DNA of 64,000 nucleotides from Solidesulfovibrio alcoholivorans DSM 5433 (GTDB lineage: Bacteria > Desulfobacterota > Desulfovibrionia > Desulfovibrionales > Desulfovibrionaceae). Positions within the stretch are counted from its first letter, which is position 1. Every line of letters starts with the position of its first letter. Below, one piece after another: positions 63,007-64,000 of the stretch. The notes under the pieces were generated by a model, which was not told the origin of the DNA, did not search any database, and saw only the letters and a list, made by a program, of their open reading frames with translations. A program made the position numbers and the translations under genes. The stretch is from NCBI RefSeq assembly GCF_000702665.1, contig NZ_JNJA01000003.1, positions 186,001 through 250,000 of the forward strand. Reading direction: 5' to 3'.

Positions 63007-63926
63007 GTCGTCGCCTTGCGCATGAGGCTGATGAAGACCTCTTCGAGGTTGGAGGGAATCCGGCGCACGGCAAGGGGCTCGGCCGCATACGGCGCGAGGC
63101 TTTGCGTCAGGGCCGCTTCGTCGCGGCCGCTCACGTGCAGGGTCACGCCGAAGGCCACCACCTGCTCGACACCCGGCAGGCCGCGCAGCCTGTCGATGAG
63201 GTCGTAGAGTTTCGGCCCGGCGATCTCGAACGTGGCCAGCCCCTCGGCGGCCACGATCTCCGCCACCGTGCCCGTGGCCAGCAAGTGGCCGTAGGCGATG
63301 TAGGCCAGGCGGTGGCAGCGCTCGGCCTCGTCCATGTAGTGCGTGGAAATGAGCGCCGTGATGCCCTCGCCGGCGAGCTTGTGCACTTCGTCCCAGAAAT
63401 CGCGCCGCGCCATGGGATCGACGCCGGCCGTGGGCTCGTCGAGCAGCAGCAGCTTCGGTTCGTGGATCATGCAGGCGGAAAGCGCCAGGCGCTGCTTCCA
63501 GCCGCCGGAAAGCGTGCCGGCCAGCTGGTCGCGGAAGCGCCCCAGGTTCATGCGCTTGATGGTGCGGGCGATGGCCGTTGCGCGGTCCGCGACGCCGTAC
63601 ATGCGCGCGATGAAATCAAGGTTTTCCCGCACGGTCATATCTTCATAGAGCGAGAACTTCTGGGACATGTAGCCCACATGGGGCTTGATCAGTTCCGCCT
63701 GCTCGCGCACGTCGAAGCCCAGGCACGTGCCCGTGCCGTCGTCGGGGCGCAACAGCCCGCAGAGCATGCGGATGAACGTGGTCTTGCCCGAGCCGTTGGG
63801 CCCGAGAAAGCCGTAGATTTCCCCGCGTCCGACACGCATGTCGATGTGGTCCACCACGGTCTTTTTGCCGAAGATCTTGGTGAGCCCCGCGACGTCGATG
63901 ACCGGGGCCGCCGCGTCCGCGCTCAT
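63003..63926 (-). CDS. ABC-2 exporter ATPase
   Basis: This 307-residue ATPase has Walker A GPNGSGKTT, signature LSGGWKQR (variant of LSGGQ), Walker B LLLLDEPTAGVDP and ISTHYMDEAE. The signature with W is common in the YbhF/YhiH group. It overlaps both the permease (3' side) and the HlyD gene (5' side) by a few nt, so the three are translationally coupled. Confidence 0.94.
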   Translation of the reverse strand: MSADAAAPVIDVAGLTKIFGKKTVVDHIDMRVGRGEIYGFLGPNGSGKTTFIRMLCGLLRPDDGTGTCLGFDVREQAELIKPHVGYMSQKFSLYEDMTVRENLDFIARMYGVADRATAIARTIKRMNLGRFRDQLAGTLSGGWKQRLALSACMIHEPKLLLLDEPTAGVDPMARRDFWDEVHKLAGEGITALISTHYMDEAERCHRLAYIAYGHLLATGTVAEIVAAEGLATFEIAGPKLYDLIDRLRGLPGVEQVVAFGVTLHVSGRDEAALTQSLAPYAAEPLAVRRIPSNLEEVFISLMRKATT

Positions 63927-64000
63927 GACGCGCCACCGCCCGCTTCCGGCGTCACGTCCACGGGTTGCCCGGGATGCATCCGCGCCGCCACGTCCGGGGC
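63923..64000 (-). CDS. HlyD-family membrane fusion protein (partial, C-terminus only)
   Basis: The last 25 codons read ...RMHPGQPVDVTPEAGGGAS and end in TGA overlapping the ATPase ATG. RMHPGQPVDV matches the C-terminal beta strand of HlyD/EmrA-type periplasmic adaptors, which fits the exporter operon. The rest lies beyond the right edge, so identity rests on this short piece and context. Confidence 0.65.
   Translation of the reverse strand, partial: APDVAARMHPGQPVDVTPEAGGGAS

Overview
The window is G+C-rich (about two thirds by eye) and densely coded on both strands. It looks like the chromosome of a sulfate-reducing deltaproteobacterium of the Desulfovibrionaceae. The pointers are a TunR-type regulator (integrase-like domain joined to molybdate/tungstate-binding domains), a pyruvoyl-dependent arginine decarboxylase, YedF, stand-alone FeoA proteins, DUF1566 and C_GCAxxG proteins, many two-component/HD-GYP proteins, and sigma-54-type promoters. 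This placement is inferred from gene content; there is no rRNA gene in the window.

Layout. 1-10.7 kb: a truncated PLP decarboxylase, an anion permease, a periplasmic beta-carbonic anhydrase, exonuclease III coupled to a multi-receiver HD-GYP protein, a phosphoesterase, 5-FTHF cyclo-ligase with PgeF, a second HD-GYP regulator and a TIGR01777 epimerase. 10.8-23 kb: rlmH, rsmG, fabD-argS-SPOR protein, pdaD, nth, an MFS/spermidine-synthase-like fusion, yedF, a cysteine-rich PAS kinase and an RluB-type pseudouridine synthase. 23-29.4 kb: a minus-strand aroQ-efp-ftsK-lolA run, engB, uppP and a tRNA with CAU anticodon. 29.4-32.6 kb: three tandem DUF459 SGNH hydrolases, the last with LysM. 32.6-44 kb: a large hybrid kinase, a ZraSR-like pair, then divergently a DUF2318-FtsX-ATPase operon behind a sigma-54 promoter, and a chemoreceptor with a periplasmic CZB zinc site. 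44-46.4 kb: DUF1566, C_GCAxxG and two FeoA genes behind a Fur box. 46.4-58.4 kb: molybdate/tungstate genes (modB, modA, modC, tunR, a second modA, mop) interspersed with trpB2, a cupin, a lipoprotein, an M32 carboxypeptidase and a D-Ala-D-Ala carboxypeptidase. 58.5-64 kb: a polysaccharide deacetylase, a secreted protein, a HerA-like ATPase and an HlyD-ABC-permease exporter running off the right edge.

Regulation visible in the DNA. Three 26-bp sites built on GCGTGACA with an inverted CACG-like half lie in the tunR/mod divergent region (two) and upstream of mop (one), so they are probably TunR operators. Their paired-arm geometry recalls tyrosine-recombinase core sites, which suits an integrase-derived regulator. 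A GG-N10-GC promoter with two inverted repeats 20 bp apart precedes the DUF2318/ABC operon, opposite its ZraSR-like pair. A second sigma-54-like promoter with GTTT...AAAC repeats precedes the D-Ala-D-Ala carboxypeptidase.

A further signal not explained by genes is a dispersed element, ATGCCTCCGGCGGCC followed by a GGAGGGGCC/GGGCCCCTCC hairpin. It occurs at least five times, nearly always just downstream of a gene, in the sense orientation, and behind a purine-rich tract. Two variants with an AAAGGGC/GCCCTTT hairpin overlap coding sequence: one forms the C-terminus of the deacetylase, the other the N-terminus of LolA.
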